Assembly (NCBI GenBank): GCA_004561545.1
Contig: SFVK01000002.1
Span: forward strand, 1-64,000
Origin: a bacterium
Lineage (GTDB): Bacteria > Bacillota > Clostridia > Oscillospirales > Ruminococcaceae
DNA: 64,000 nucleotides
Direction of reading: 5' to 3'
Position 1 is the first letter of the stretch. Each line of letters opens with the position of its first letter. The position numbers were made by a program, and so were the translations under genes. Below are positions 50,058-58,294 of this stretch, piece by piece. Below the pieces are notes generated by a model. It was not told where the DNA came from. It saw only the letters and a list, made by a program, of their open reading frames with translations, and did no database searches.

Positions 50058-51272
50058 TTACTTCTCCGCGCCTTCCACCACTTCTTTGGTGTCACGGGCA
50101 ATCATGAGCTCCTCGTTGGTCTCAATGACCAGCGTGCGGACACGGGCGCCCCAGGCGGTGATTTCCACCACATCCTTGTGCTGGTTGTGGGCATCGTTGT
50201 TCTTGTCGGTATCCACGCGAATGCCCAGCCAGTCCATGTGATGGCAGATCTTGGCACGGGACTCGGCGTCATGCTCGCCGATGCCGCCGGTAAAGATGAT
50301 GGCGTCCACACCACCCATGGCGGCAATGTAGCTGCCAATGGTCTTCTTGATCTGATAGTTCAGCATATCGCTGGCCAGCTGCGCACGCTTGTTGCCGGCT
50401 TTGGCGGCAGCCTCCACGTCACGCTTGTCGCTGGAAACGCCGGAAACGCCCAGCAGGCCGGACTTTTTGTTCAGGATCTCATCCAGCTCATGGCCGGTGA
50501 TGCCCAGTGTGTATTTCAGATAATTGACCACGGAGGGGTCCAGGTCGCCGCAGCGGGTGCCCATCATCAGGCCGGCCAGCGGGGTCATGCCCATGGAGGT
50601 ATCCACAACCTTGCCCTGGTCCACAGCGGCAATGGAGGAACCGTTGCCCAGGTGGCAGGTGATGAGCTTCAGGCGCTCGATGGGCTCTTCCAGGAACTCG
50701 GCAGCGCGATGGCTCACATACTTGTGGCTGGTGCCATGGAAGCCGTAGCGGCGCACGCCGTACTTCTCATAGTACTCATAGGGGATGGCGTACATGTAGG
50801 CCTTGGGAGGCATGGTGGAATGGAAGGCGGTGTCAAACACAGCCACATTGGGGATGTCGCCAAAGACCTTCTTGGCGGCCTCAATGCCCAGGATGCCGGC
50901 AGGATTGTGCAGGGGAGCCAGAGGGCTCAGCTCGCGGATGGTATTCACCACCTCAGGGGTAATCAGGCAGCTGGCCTTGAACTTCTCGCCGCCGTGAACC
51001 ACGCGGTGGCCGATGGCGTCAATGTCGCTGGCGCTGTCAATGACCTTACCCTCGCCGGTGGTCATCTTCTTCACAACCTCAGCAAAGGCTTCGGTGTGGG
51101 TGGGGAAGATGGCAGGCGTGGTGGCTTTGGTGCCGTTGGCTTCGTGGGTGATCATGCTGCTCTCCATGCCAATGCGCTCGCACAGGCCCTTGCAGAGCAC
51201 CTTCTCGCCATCCATATCAATGAGCTGATACTTCAGGCTGGAAGAACCACAATTGATAACAAGGATCTTCAT
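50058..51272 (-). CDS. ackA: Acetate kinase
   Basis: A 404-residue enzyme that interconverts acetyl phosphate and acetate with ATP. Family markers are KILVINCGSSSLKYQLID (N-terminal nucleotide domain), HRVVHGGEKF, VFDTAFHSTMPPKAYMYAIP, RRYGFHGTSHKYV (catalytic His/Arg region), HLGNGSSIAAV and FTGGIGEHDAESR. AAGGAGGATT lies upstream. No phosphotransacetylase gene is adjacent. It faces tmcAL, which uses acetate and ATP, across a shared promoter region. Confidence 0.97.
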   Translation of the reverse strand: MKILVINCGSSSLKYQLIDMDGEKVLCKGLCERIGMESSMITHEANGTKATTPAIFPTHTEAFAEVVKKMTTGEGKVIDSASDIDAIGHRVVHGGEKFKASCLITPEVVNTIRELSPLAPLHNPAGILGIEAAKKVFGDIPNVAVFDTAFHSTMPPKAYMYAIPYEYYEKYGVRRYGFHGTSHKYVSHRAAEFLEEPIERLKLITCHLGNGSSIAAVDQGKVVDTSMGMTPLAGLMMGTRCGDLDPSVVNYLKYTLGITGHELDEILNKKSGLLGVSGVSSDKRDVEAAAKAGNKRAQLASDMLNYQIKKTIGSYIAAMGGVDAIIFTGGIGEHDAESRAKICHHMDWLGIRVDTDKNNDAHNQHKDVVEITAWGARVRTLVIETNEELMIARDTKEVVEGAEK

Positions 51273-51327
51273 TGGGGGAATCCTCCTTCATTTTACAGGG
51301 CATAACCCTTTTGCTTCAGACAAATTT

Positions 51328-51356
51328 ATTATATAATGAAGGCAACAACTTTTCAA
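51328..51356 (-). promoter_or_regulatory. Promoter of ackA, overlapping a divergent promoter
   Basis: On the minus strand TTGAAA (51356-51351), a 17-base spacer and TATAAT (51333-51328). The palindromic ATTATATAAT (51328-51337) gives a -10 on both strands: plus-strand TATAAT at 51332-51337 with a weak -35 (TTTTGC, 51309-51314) can serve tmcAL. Confidence 0.7.
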
Positions 51357-51407
51357 GGCTCTTTTCGTCACAATCGAACGGTATTTGCTCAAACGAGAGG
51401 AATTTTT

Positions 51408-52595
51408 ATGAACTTTGCGGGAATCATCGCCGAATACAACCCTTTCCACAACGGCCACGCCCTCCAGCTCCAGATGCTCCGCCGCCGCGGCGCCGGAACC
51501 ATCGCGGTCTGTATGAGCACCGGCGCGGTGCAGCGGGGAAGCATTCCCGTTTTCCCCGAGCCGGTCCGGGTGCGTGCCGCGCTGGATGCCGGGGCGGATC
51601 TGGTGGTGGCCCTGCCGGTGCCCTATGCCAATGCCAGTGCTGAGCAGTTTGCCGCTGCCGGGGTACACCTTCTTGCGGCCCTTGGCTGTGACACCCTTGC
51701 CTTTGGCGCGGAGACACCGGATACCGCCGCCCTCACCGCTGCGGCCCGTGCTCTCCTGGACCCGGCGTTACCCGCCGGTTTGCGGGTTGGCATGGAGGAG
51801 GGGCTTCCCTTTGCCGCAGCCCGCTCCAGGGCCGCCGAGGCACTTTGCCCCGGCGCGGCCGCTCTGCTGGAACAGCCGAACAATATTTTGGCAGTGGAGT
51901 ACTGCAAAGCAATCCTGAAAAGCGGCGCGTCCATTGATCTGCTGCCGTTGCCCCGGCTGGGGGCGGACCATGACGGCAGCCGGACGGGCCGGGCGGAAGG
52001 GATGGCGTTGGCCAGTGCAACGCTGGTGCGGCAGACGGTTTGGCGCAGTGGGGTGTCCGCCGCTGCGCCCTGGATTCCTGTGGACGCGCTGGAGCAATAC
52101 CGCCTGGCGGAAGGGACGGGGCAGCTGACCGACCCGCAGAAGCTGAGCACGGCCGTTCTGGCGCGCCTGCGGGGCAAAAGTCCAAGCCAACTGGCGAACA
52201 TCCGGGGAATGGGGGAGGGGCTGGAATACCGCCTGGCCGCGGCGGCGGGAAGCGCCGGGGACCTGCCGGATCTCTATGAACGGCTAAAGACTAAGCGCTA
52301 CCCCACGGCCCGGCTGCGCCGCCTGGTGCTGGACGCCGTGCTGGAAATTCCTTCCGGTGGCCTGCCATCACTGCCGCCCTATCTTCATGTGCTGGGAGCG
52401 CGGCGCGGCGCCATGGGATTGCTCAAAAATGCCGCAATACCGGCATCTACCTCGCTGGCCGGTCTGGCGCGGAGCAGCGGACAGGCGGCAATCGTTGCCG
52501 AGTTGCACAGCCGGGCGGTGGATTTTTCGTCACTTTGTTGTGCCAAAACTCAGCCGGTGGGGCTTGCGTACACGGCTCCGGTGGTGTTATTATAA
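51408..52595 (+). CDS. tmcAL: tRNA(Met) cytidine acetate ligase
   Basis: A 395-residue protein that activates acetate with ATP and acetylates C34 of elongator tRNA-Met. The N terminus FAGIIAEYNPFHNGHALQLQMLR has the nucleotidyltransferase HxGH-type motif (HNGH), MSTGAVQRGSIPVF follows, and NNILAVEYCKAI and the later LSTAVLARLRGKSP...IRGMGEGLEYRL segment are typical of this family (formerly DUF795). The start at 51408 has GAGAGG upstream. The next gene's likely promoter elements lie in its 3' end. Its substrate acetate is also that of the divergent AckA. Confidence 0.92.
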   Translation: MNFAGIIAEYNPFHNGHALQLQMLRRRGAGTIAVCMSTGAVQRGSIPVFPEPVRVRAALDAGADLVVALPVPYANASAEQFAAAGVHLLAALGCDTLAFGAETPDTAALTAAARALLDPALPAGLRVGMEEGLPFAAARSRAAEALCPGAAALLEQPNNILAVEYCKAILKSGASIDLLPLPRLGADHDGSRTGRAEGMALASATLVRQTVWRSGVSAAAPWIPVDALEQYRLAEGTGQLTDPQKLSTAVLARLRGKSPSQLANIRGMGEGLEYRLAAAAGSAGDLPDLYERLKTKRYPTARLRRLVLDAVLEIPSGGLPSLPPYLHVLGARRGAMGLLKNAAIPASTSLAGLARSSGQAAIVAELHSRAVDFSSLCCAKTQPVGLAYTAPVVLL

Positions 52596-52688
52596 TAACT
52601 GTATGGATTATAAAAGTGCAGGCTTGCAGGATTGTTGCAGAAAAATGGTGCAAAATCCTTGCGCCCGTGCTGGAAATGAGGAGAAAAT

Positions 52689-53969
52689 ATGGCACTGCAC
52701 GTTATGGACGAAGCCAACCATTGCCTGGGCTGCAAAAATCCCCGCTGCCAGGAGGGCTGCCCCATCCACACCAACATCCCTGAAGTGATTCGTTTGCTGA
52801 AGGCCAACCGTTTGGATGATGCGGGCCGGATGCTGTTCGAGAACAATCCCCTGACGACGGTGTGCAGCTTGGTCTGCAATCATGAAAATCAATGTGAGGG
52901 CCACTGCGTGCGTGGCATCAAGGGCGCGCCGGTCCACTTTTCGGTCATTGAAAATTACATTTCCTCCACCTACGCCAGTCAGATGACCCATGGCCCTGCC
53001 CCCTCCAACGGCAAGAAGGCCGCCATCATCGGTTCCGGCCCGGCGGGCTTGACCATCGCGGTCATTCTGGCCCGTTATGGGTATGATGTGACGATTTTTG
53101 AAAGCCACGACAAGATCGGCGGCGTGCTGCGCTATGGCATTCCCGAATTCCGCCTGCCCAAGAGCGTGTTGGATGACTTTGAGTACCGACATCTTCTTCT
53201 CAAGGGCATCAAGGTGCGCCCCAACACCGATGTGGGCAAAGCGCTCAAGATTGATGATCTGCTGCGGGACGGCTACAAGTCCATCTTTATCGGGACCGGC
53301 GTCTGGCGGCCCAATGCGCTGCACATCAAGGGCGAAAGCCTGGGGCATGTACATTTTGCCATCAACTATCTGCAGAACCCCGACGTCTACCATCTGGGCA
53401 ACCGGGTGATCGTCATCGGTGCGGGTAACGCGGCCATGGACGTGGCCCGTACCGCCATCCGCCACGGCACCCGGCATGTGCAGTGCTTCTCGCTCAGCAA
53501 AACCATCACAGCCAGCGATTATGAGGCCAGCTACGCCAGGCTGGAAGGCGTTGAGCTTGTCTATAACAAAAAACCGGTGGAAATCACCGATCAGGGCGTG
53601 GTGTTCCGTGACCTGAACGAGGCGGAGGACGGAAGCCTGACGGAACTGCCCGGCACCGAGATGCTCTATCCGGCGGACAGCGTGATTGTCTCCATCAGCC
53701 AGGGAGCCTGCACCACCATCACCGAGAGCACCGACGGACTGGAGACCAATGCCCGCGGCCTGTTCGTTACCGACGAGGTGGGCCGCACCACCCGCCCCGG
53801 AATCTTTGCTTCCGGCGACGCCGTCAAAGGCGCCCGCACCGTGGTGGAGGCTGTCGCTTACAGCAAGAAAGTTGCCGAAGCCATGCATGAGTACATGCAG
53901 ACCCTTCCGCCGGATCTTCCCGACGAGTACGCCAACGTTCCCGTAGCTCAGAATGATGACGGAAACTGA
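52689..53969 (+). CDS. GltD/NfnB-like NAD(P)-dependent oxidoreductase
   Basis: A 426-residue flavoprotein. The N-terminal Fe-S domain has the Cys pattern CLGCKNPRCQEGCPIHTNIPEVI and CSLVCNHENQCEGHCVRG. Then come the FAD loop AAIIGSGPAGLTIAVILARYGYDVTIFE (about residues 113-140), IGGVLRYGIPEFRLPK, the NAD(P) loop VIVIGAGNAAMDVARTAIR, and the C-terminal FASGDAVKGARTVVEAV. This matches the small subunit of glutamate synthase and the NfnB subunit of bifurcating transhydrogenase. No gltB or nfnA is adjacent, so the partner is unknown. The ATG follows GAGGAGA. Confidence 0.88.
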   Translation: MALHVMDEANHCLGCKNPRCQEGCPIHTNIPEVIRLLKANRLDDAGRMLFENNPLTTVCSLVCNHENQCEGHCVRGIKGAPVHFSVIENYISSTYASQMTHGPAPSNGKKAAIIGSGPAGLTIAVILARYGYDVTIFESHDKIGGVLRYGIPEFRLPKSVLDDFEYRHLLLKGIKVRPNTDVGKALKIDDLLRDGYKSIFIGTGVWRPNALHIKGESLGHVHFAINYLQNPDVYHLGNRVIVIGAGNAAMDVARTAIRHGTRHVQCFSLSKTITASDYEASYARLEGVELVYNKKPVEITDQGVVFRDLNEAEDGSLTELPGTEMLYPADSVIVSISQGACTTITESTDGLETNARGLFVTDEVGRTTRPGIFASGDAVKGARTVVEAVAYSKKVAEAMHEYMQTLPPDLPDEYANVPVAQNDDGN

Positions 53970-54013
53970 TTGCGTGTAACAGGGAATTCCCTCAGCACCG
54001 ATCCGGTTCCAGC

Positions 54014-54055
54014 AAAAATCCCCGGAGGCTTCTGCCATCCGGGGATTGGTTTTTG
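54014..54055. terminator. Terminator between convergent genes
   Basis: AATCCCCGG (54017-54025) pairs with CCGGGGATT (54039-54047), with A run left and GGTTTTT right, so it can serve both the oxidoreductase and the minus-strand operon. Confidence 0.85.
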
Positions 54056-54059
54056 CGGT

Positions 54060-54098
54060 CTATGATACGGTAGACGCCTGAGATACGGTAGATGCCTG
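54060..54098. repeat. 18-bp tandem duplication at the gene end
   Basis: Two near-identical 18-bp units (one differing base in the shared core) encode QASTVS-QASTVS at the C terminus of the polymerase-like protein, just before its stop. It looks like a recent slippage duplication. Confidence 0.75.
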
Positions 54099-55355
54099 AA
54101 CCTGGCGGGAAGCTTCCCGGGGAGGCGGGCAAACCACCGGAAGCGGGTCCCCCGGCGGCGTCAGCAGTACGGCAGGCAGCAACATCACAAAGGGATCGGC
54201 CGAAAAAAGAAAGGGCTTGTTTTCCATCAAAAAATAGAGCAGAATGGCAGCCACAAACAGGGTTTCCCCCGTGCAGCCCGCCCGGCAAAGCCGCCAGACC
54301 AGCACAAGCAGCACAACGCCGATGAGAATGGCTCCCACGATTCCCTTGTTCATGGGGATTGCCAGGAATGCGTTGTCGATGGCGTGGTGTTCGTCGCCAT
54401 CGGTGGCCGCGCCGCCGAACAGAGTCACGGTGCGGGGCAATTCGTCGTGGTACCAGCCGGGAACCCCGTCCTGCTCGGGATGATACAGCGGAAAACGCCA
54501 GAACACATGGTGCCATACCTCAAACCGGCCGGAGAGCAGCGCGTTGAGTTTTGCCAGAATCGGGGTGGCCTGCGGGTTGTCGGGATTGAACATCCATCCG
54601 GCGGCGAGACTTCCTCCCAGGGCCAGCGGCGCGAGGGCCAGAATCATCCCGTGCCAGATCCGGCTCTCAAAAAAGGCGGGCAGGATCTTTTGGCAGGCAA
54701 ACAGAAGGAGCAGCAACAGCATGACCAGCCCCGCTCCGCGGCAGCCGGGGCCCGCCAGTGTATAGATGGCCAGCGCGGCCAGACCGGCCCAGTCCCACCA
54801 CCGCAGCCGGGGCCATCGCAGCCAGCTCCAGGCAAAAAAGATGCCGGCCAGCCGGGCGCCGTAGCCGTTGTAATGACCATAGCCGTAATCCCAGTTGCGG
54901 CAATAAAATTGGAAGGGAATCAGGCCGGTGGTGTAATGCAGGAGCTGGACACCAACCACGCCGGCCACAGCGGTGGCCAGATAAACCTTGAGCGCGCGGC
55001 GCAAATCCACATCCTTGGCGGCAATCCCCACCAATACGGCCAGAAAAAACCACTGGTCGTTGCCATAGAAGGCCGCAAAGGCGGAATAGAGCATGGCGGC
55101 GGCAGCAACAGCCGCCTGCCGGCGGCTTTGCCAGCCGGTCAGAAACACGCACTTGAACACAAGAAGCACGGCGCTGCCCAGCGTGAGCACAATGCGGCAC
55201 AGATGACTGAACCCGGGCAGAGTGCTCTGAATGCTGGAACTGAACACCTCCGAAAGCACCAGCAAAAGCACCACGGAGAGACAGAAAATCCGGTTGCCCA
55301 GTTCGGTCTCGCGGGAAGAAAGCTGGCGCAACGGGCTGCGGACGGTGGCGTTCAT
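54060..55355 (-). CDS. Polysaccharide polymerase/O-antigen ligase-like membrane protein
   Basis: A 431-residue protein with about ten membrane spans and one large loop (about residues 270-345: FEVWHHVFWRFPLYHPEQDGVPGWYHDELPRTV...DEHHAIDNAFLAIPMNKGIVG), the topology of Wzy polymerases and WaaL-type ligases, which join lipid-linked sugars. Sequence similarity within this group is low, so the role is inferred from topology and the loop. AAAGGAGG lies upstream. It is the last gene of a minus-strand group behind the potassium uptake genes, with 41 bases between. The C terminus ends in a duplicated hexapeptide. Confidence 0.6.
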   Translation of the reverse strand: MNATVRSPLRQLSSRETELGNRIFCLSVVLLLVLSEVFSSSIQSTLPGFSHLCRIVLTLGSAVLLVFKCVFLTGWQSRRQAAVAAAAMLYSAFAAFYGNDQWFFLAVLVGIAAKDVDLRRALKVYLATAVAGVVGVQLLHYTTGLIPFQFYCRNWDYGYGHYNGYGARLAGIFFAWSWLRWPRLRWWDWAGLAALAIYTLAGPGCRGAGLVMLLLLLLFACQKILPAFFESRIWHGMILALAPLALGGSLAAGWMFNPDNPQATPILAKLNALLSGRFEVWHHVFWRFPLYHPEQDGVPGWYHDELPRTVTLFGGAATDGDEHHAIDNAFLAIPMNKGIVGAILIGVVLLVLVWRLCRAGCTGETLFVAAILLYFLMENKPFLFSADPFVMLLPAVLLTPPGDPLPVVCPPPREASRQVQASTVSQASTVS

Positions 55356-55396
55356 CGGCGGGACCTCCTTTCTGTCAATCGCCGGAACCGGAAAGC

Positions 55397-56041
55397 TCAG
55401 TGCAGGAACTTGCGCAGATCCTTGTTGTGACCCATCACAAGCAGCGTCTCATTGCCACGAAACACATAGTCCGGGGCGGGCATGGAGGACAGCTTTCCCC
55501 CTGACTTGGTGGCCACGATGTTGATATGGTATCGGCTGCGGACCTCCAGCGCAATGATGCTCTTGCCAATCCACTCCTGCGGGCAGGAAACCTCACACAG
55601 GGAATAATCCTCACTCAGGGCCATGTATTCCAGAACGTGGTCGGTGGTGTAGCGCACAGCGGCGTAGTCAGCCGCCAGCTTGACGGGATAGATAATCTGG
55701 TCCGCACCGTTGCGCAGCAGCAGCCGGGCGTGCAGATCGGTGGCGGCGCGGGAAAGCACAAAGGGCGCGCCATTGTCCTTGAGCAGGGCGGTGGCTTCCA
55801 GGCTGCTCTCAAAATCGTCCCCGATGGCCACCACACACAGGTCAAAATTGCGGGCGCCCAGCGTGCGCATAAAAGCCTCGTCCGCAACGTCTCCGATCTG
55901 GGCGTCTGTCACATAGGGCAGAACGGCGTTGACGCGCTCCTCGTTCTTGTCCACGGCCAGCACGTCATGGCCGAGCAGCTGCAACTTTTGGGCCATATAG
56001 CTGCCAAAGCGGCCAAGACCAATCAACAGAATGGATTTCAT
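55397..56041 (-). CDS. Potassium uptake regulatory subunit, KtrA/TrkA (RCK)
   Basis: A 214-residue cytoplasmic RCK protein gating the TrkH/KtrB channel. The N-terminal Rossmann domain starts ILLIGLGRFGSYMAQKLQLLGHDVLAVDKNEE (GxGxxG plus acidic end) and binds NAD(H) or adenine nucleotides; the C-terminal RCK_C domain (SLCEVSCPQEWIGKSIIALEVRSRYHINIVA) follows. The single-domain size is of the KtrA type. It lies 18 bases after the channel gene, with AAAGGAG upstream. Confidence 0.93.
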   Translation of the reverse strand: MKSILLIGLGRFGSYMAQKLQLLGHDVLAVDKNEERVNAVLPYVTDAQIGDVADEAFMRTLGARNFDLCVVAIGDDFESSLEATALLKDNGAPFVLSRAATDLHARLLLRNGADQIIYPVKLAADYAAVRYTTDHVLEYMALSEDYSLCEVSCPQEWIGKSIIALEVRSRYHINIVATKSGGKLSSMPAPDYVFRGNETLLVMGHNKDLRKFLH

Positions 56042-56059
56042 GGACGGCTCCTTTCACAA

Positions 56060-57412
56060 TCAACCAACGGTAACTTGTTCCTGCGGACGGCGGCCGGGAG
56101 TTCGGTTGTTGGGGTCCGCCAGAGCGTAGATCATGGTCAGACCGCCCACCCGGCCAAAATACATCAAAAAAATCAGAATGACATGGGAAGGGGTCGAGAG
56201 CGTCGGGGTCAGCCCCAGGCTCAACCCAACGGTGCCGATGGCGCTGGCGGTCTCAAAGAGCGCGGCGGAAAGCGGTACCCCATCGATCATGCAGATCAGG
56301 GCAGCGGCACACAGGAACAGTAGAAGATACACAAAGACCAGTACGGTTGCGCGGCTCAGAATGTCATCTTCCAGCCGGCGGCCAAAGGCTTCCACATCGC
56401 GGCGGCGGCGCAGGGTGCTGCGCACCGAGAGAAACACAGCCGCCAGCGTGGTGGTCTTGACGCCGCCTGCGGTAGATCCCGGCGACCCGCCCACCAGCAT
56501 CAAAAAGACTGTCAGCATAAGGCCGGGCCCGCTGAACAGGGCATAATCCACCGTGTTGAAGCCCGCCGTGCGGGGGGTGACGGTCTGGAACAGCGCGGCC
56601 CAGAACTTCTGCCCCGGGGTATAATCTGCCCATTGCGGCAGGCGGAATTCATAGAAGAAAAAGAACAAAAAGGGCAGCGCCAGCAGCACCAGCGTGGTGC
56701 CGATGATGAGTTTGGTCTGCAGCCGGCACCGGCGCAGATGGCGGCGGTGTTCCCGCAGGTCCAGCCAGGTGGGAAAGCCCAGTCCGCCGATGATAATCAG
56801 CACCGACAGCGTCAGCACCACCGCCGGGTCGTCCATCCAGGCGGTCATGGAGGAAAACGTTCCCCCGTGGCCCATCAGGTCAAAGCCGGCATTGCAGAAA
56901 GCGGAAATGCTGTGAAACACACCATACCACAGCCCCCGCAGCGGGCCGTACCTGGGCACAAACCGGAACGACAGCACCACCGCGCCCAGGCCCTCAAACA
57001 GCGCGGTATAGAAAAAGATGGTCCGCGTGGCCCGCAGAATCCCCGCCATCTGGGGCAGGCCTGAGGTTTCCTGCATCAGGAACCGCTGGCGCAGTCCGAT
57101 CTTGGTGCCGCGCAGCATATTGATGGCCACGGCCACGGCCACAAAGCCCATGCCGCCGATCTGAATGAGCAGCAGGATGACAAACTGCCCGAACAGTGAC
57201 CAGTGGGTCCAGGTATCATAAACCACCAGCCCCGTCACGCAGGTGGCGGAGGTGGCGGTAAACAGCGCGTCCAGAAATGGCGTAATCGTGCGGGTCCGGG
57301 TGGAAAAGGGCAACATGAGCAGCACGGTGCCGCTGAGGATAATCACGAAAAAGCCCAGGACAATGATCTGTGCGGGCGAAAAACGATGGGGCACATTACT
57401 CTTGGTTGGCAT
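56060..57412 (-). CDS. Potassium uptake channel subunit, KtrB/TrkH family
   Basis: A 450-residue membrane channel with four M1-P-M2 repeats. Visible selectivity-filter regions are TCVTGLVVYDT, AFCNAGFDLMGH, GGSPGSTAGGVKTTT and SAIGTVGLSLGLTP. The start at 57412 (MPTKSNVPHRFSPAQ) is chosen for GGGAGGAG upstream and because the first span (IIVLGFFVIILSGTVLLML) then begins near residue 15; the longer frame begins before the promoter. It precedes the KtrA-like gene in one operon. Confidence 0.93.
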   Translation of the reverse strand: MPTKSNVPHRFSPAQIIVLGFFVIILSGTVLLMLPFSTRTRTITPFLDALFTATSATCVTGLVVYDTWTHWSLFGQFVILLLIQIGGMGFVAVAVAINMLRGTKIGLRQRFLMQETSGLPQMAGILRATRTIFFYTALFEGLGAVVLSFRFVPRYGPLRGLWYGVFHSISAFCNAGFDLMGHGGTFSSMTAWMDDPAVVLTLSVLIIIGGLGFPTWLDLREHRRHLRRCRLQTKLIIGTTLVLLALPFLFFFFYEFRLPQWADYTPGQKFWAALFQTVTPRTAGFNTVDYALFSGPGLMLTVFLMLVGGSPGSTAGGVKTTTLAAVFLSVRSTLRRRRDVEAFGRRLEDDILSRATVLVFVYLLLFLCAAALICMIDGVPLSAALFETASAIGTVGLSLGLTPTLSTPSHVILIFLMYFGRVGGLTMIYALADPNNRTPGRRPQEQVTVG

Positions 57413-57469
57413 GAAAACGGCGCTCCTCCCTTGCGGATGCAAAGTCGAGACTGCATAAAATGACAATTT

Positions 57470-57478
57470 ATTATACCA
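57470..57478 (-). promoter_or_regulatory. Extended -10 promoter of the potassium uptake operon
   Basis: On the minus strand TGG-TATAAT (57478-57470) is an extended -10. No good -35 is seen. Confidence 0.55.
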
Positions 57479-57595
57479 CGTTCCCTCAGGAAAATAAAGA
57501 CACAGGACGCGGGAAACTTGCCAAAAACTGTAAATTCTCTTGGCTATTCTATCCAAACGGCCCGCTTGAATTTTGTCGGACATGCTATGGGATTT

Positions 57596-57604
57596 TCTGA
57601 TATA
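57596..57604 (+). promoter_or_regulatory. Extended -10 promoter of the PsiE-like gene
   Basis: TGA-TATAAT (57596-57604) is an extended -10, 36 bases before the start codon, with a poor -35. Confidence 0.55.
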
Positions 57605-57640
57605 ATGGGTACATCAAAAAAAGCGGAAAGGGGATGCCCC

Positions 57641-58177
57641 ATGAACACCGATGAAAAAACACGCCGCCTGACCCGTGCGGAGCTCCACAATAACGAGGAA
57701 CGCATCAAGCGCGCCTTTCGCGACCAGCTTGCCGAGCTGGCCAGCCTGCTGGAAGTGCTGCTGGCCCTTCTGGTTCTGATCGGGCTGATCCTTGGCGCGG
57801 TGCCGCTGGTCAAATGGATGCCCGGCCTGCTGGAGGACGGCAACGCCGTGGATGTGAGCACCTTCCTGCAGCGCGCGCTGGATGTTGTGATCGGCATCGA
57901 GTTTATCAAGATGCTTGCCAAACACAGCCCCGGCAGCAGTCTGGAAGTGCTTCTCTACGCCATCGCCCGCCATATGATTGTCGGCCACGAGTCCGCAGTG
58001 GAAAACCTTCTCAGCGTGGTGGCCATCGGTCTGATCTTTGTGGTGCGCAAGTATTTCTTTGTGCCGTCCTTCGGCTCCACGCTGCCGGGCGGAAAACCCG
58101 CCCCCGATCTTGTGGCACAGGCCGCAGCGGAAAACGACTCGGACAGCACAGACGACCCGGACAATACTTTTGTATAA
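57641..58177 (+). CDS. PsiE-like membrane protein
   Basis: A 178-residue protein with a charged N terminus (1-30), about four spans (LLEVLLALLVLIGLILGAVPLV, FLQRALDVVIGIEFIKML, LEVLLYAIARHMIVG, VENLLSVVAIGLIFVVRKYFF) and an acidic Asp/Ser-rich tail. The span spacing and the ALDVVIGIEFIKML and AIARHMIVG segments resemble phosphate-starvation-inducible PsiE proteins, whose function is unknown. AAAGGGG precedes the ATG at 57641. It is monocistronic, ending at a two-way terminator. Confidence 0.65.
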   Translation: MNTDEKTRRLTRAELHNNEERIKRAFRDQLAELASLLEVLLALLVLIGLILGAVPLVKWMPGLLEDGNAVDVSTFLQRALDVVIGIEFIKMLAKHSPGSSLEVLLYAIARHMIVGHESAVENLLSVVAIGLIFVVRKYFFVPSFGSTLPGGKPAPDLVAQAAAENDSDSTDDPDNTFV

Positions 58178-58200
58178 ACCTGAAAACGCTGCATTCACCC

Positions 58201-58243
58201 AAAACGGCTCCTGCCCCGGAACAATCCGGGACGGGAGCCGTTT
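58201..58243. terminator. Bidirectional terminator between the PsiE-like gene and fhs
   Basis: AAACGGCTCC (58202-58211) pairs with GGAGCCGTTT, with an inner CCCCGGA/TCCGGG stem. Confidence 0.85.
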
Positions 58244-58294
58244 GTCAATCCATGCGGTGGCGGGGCATCCGCCCTGCGCAACGCTGCGGGAAAC

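Noticed and set aside
53992..54516. Arg-rich minus-strand ORF overlapping the polymerase-like gene
   Set aside because: Wrong-frame shadow of the polymerase-like gene, with low-complexity sequence and no ribosome site.
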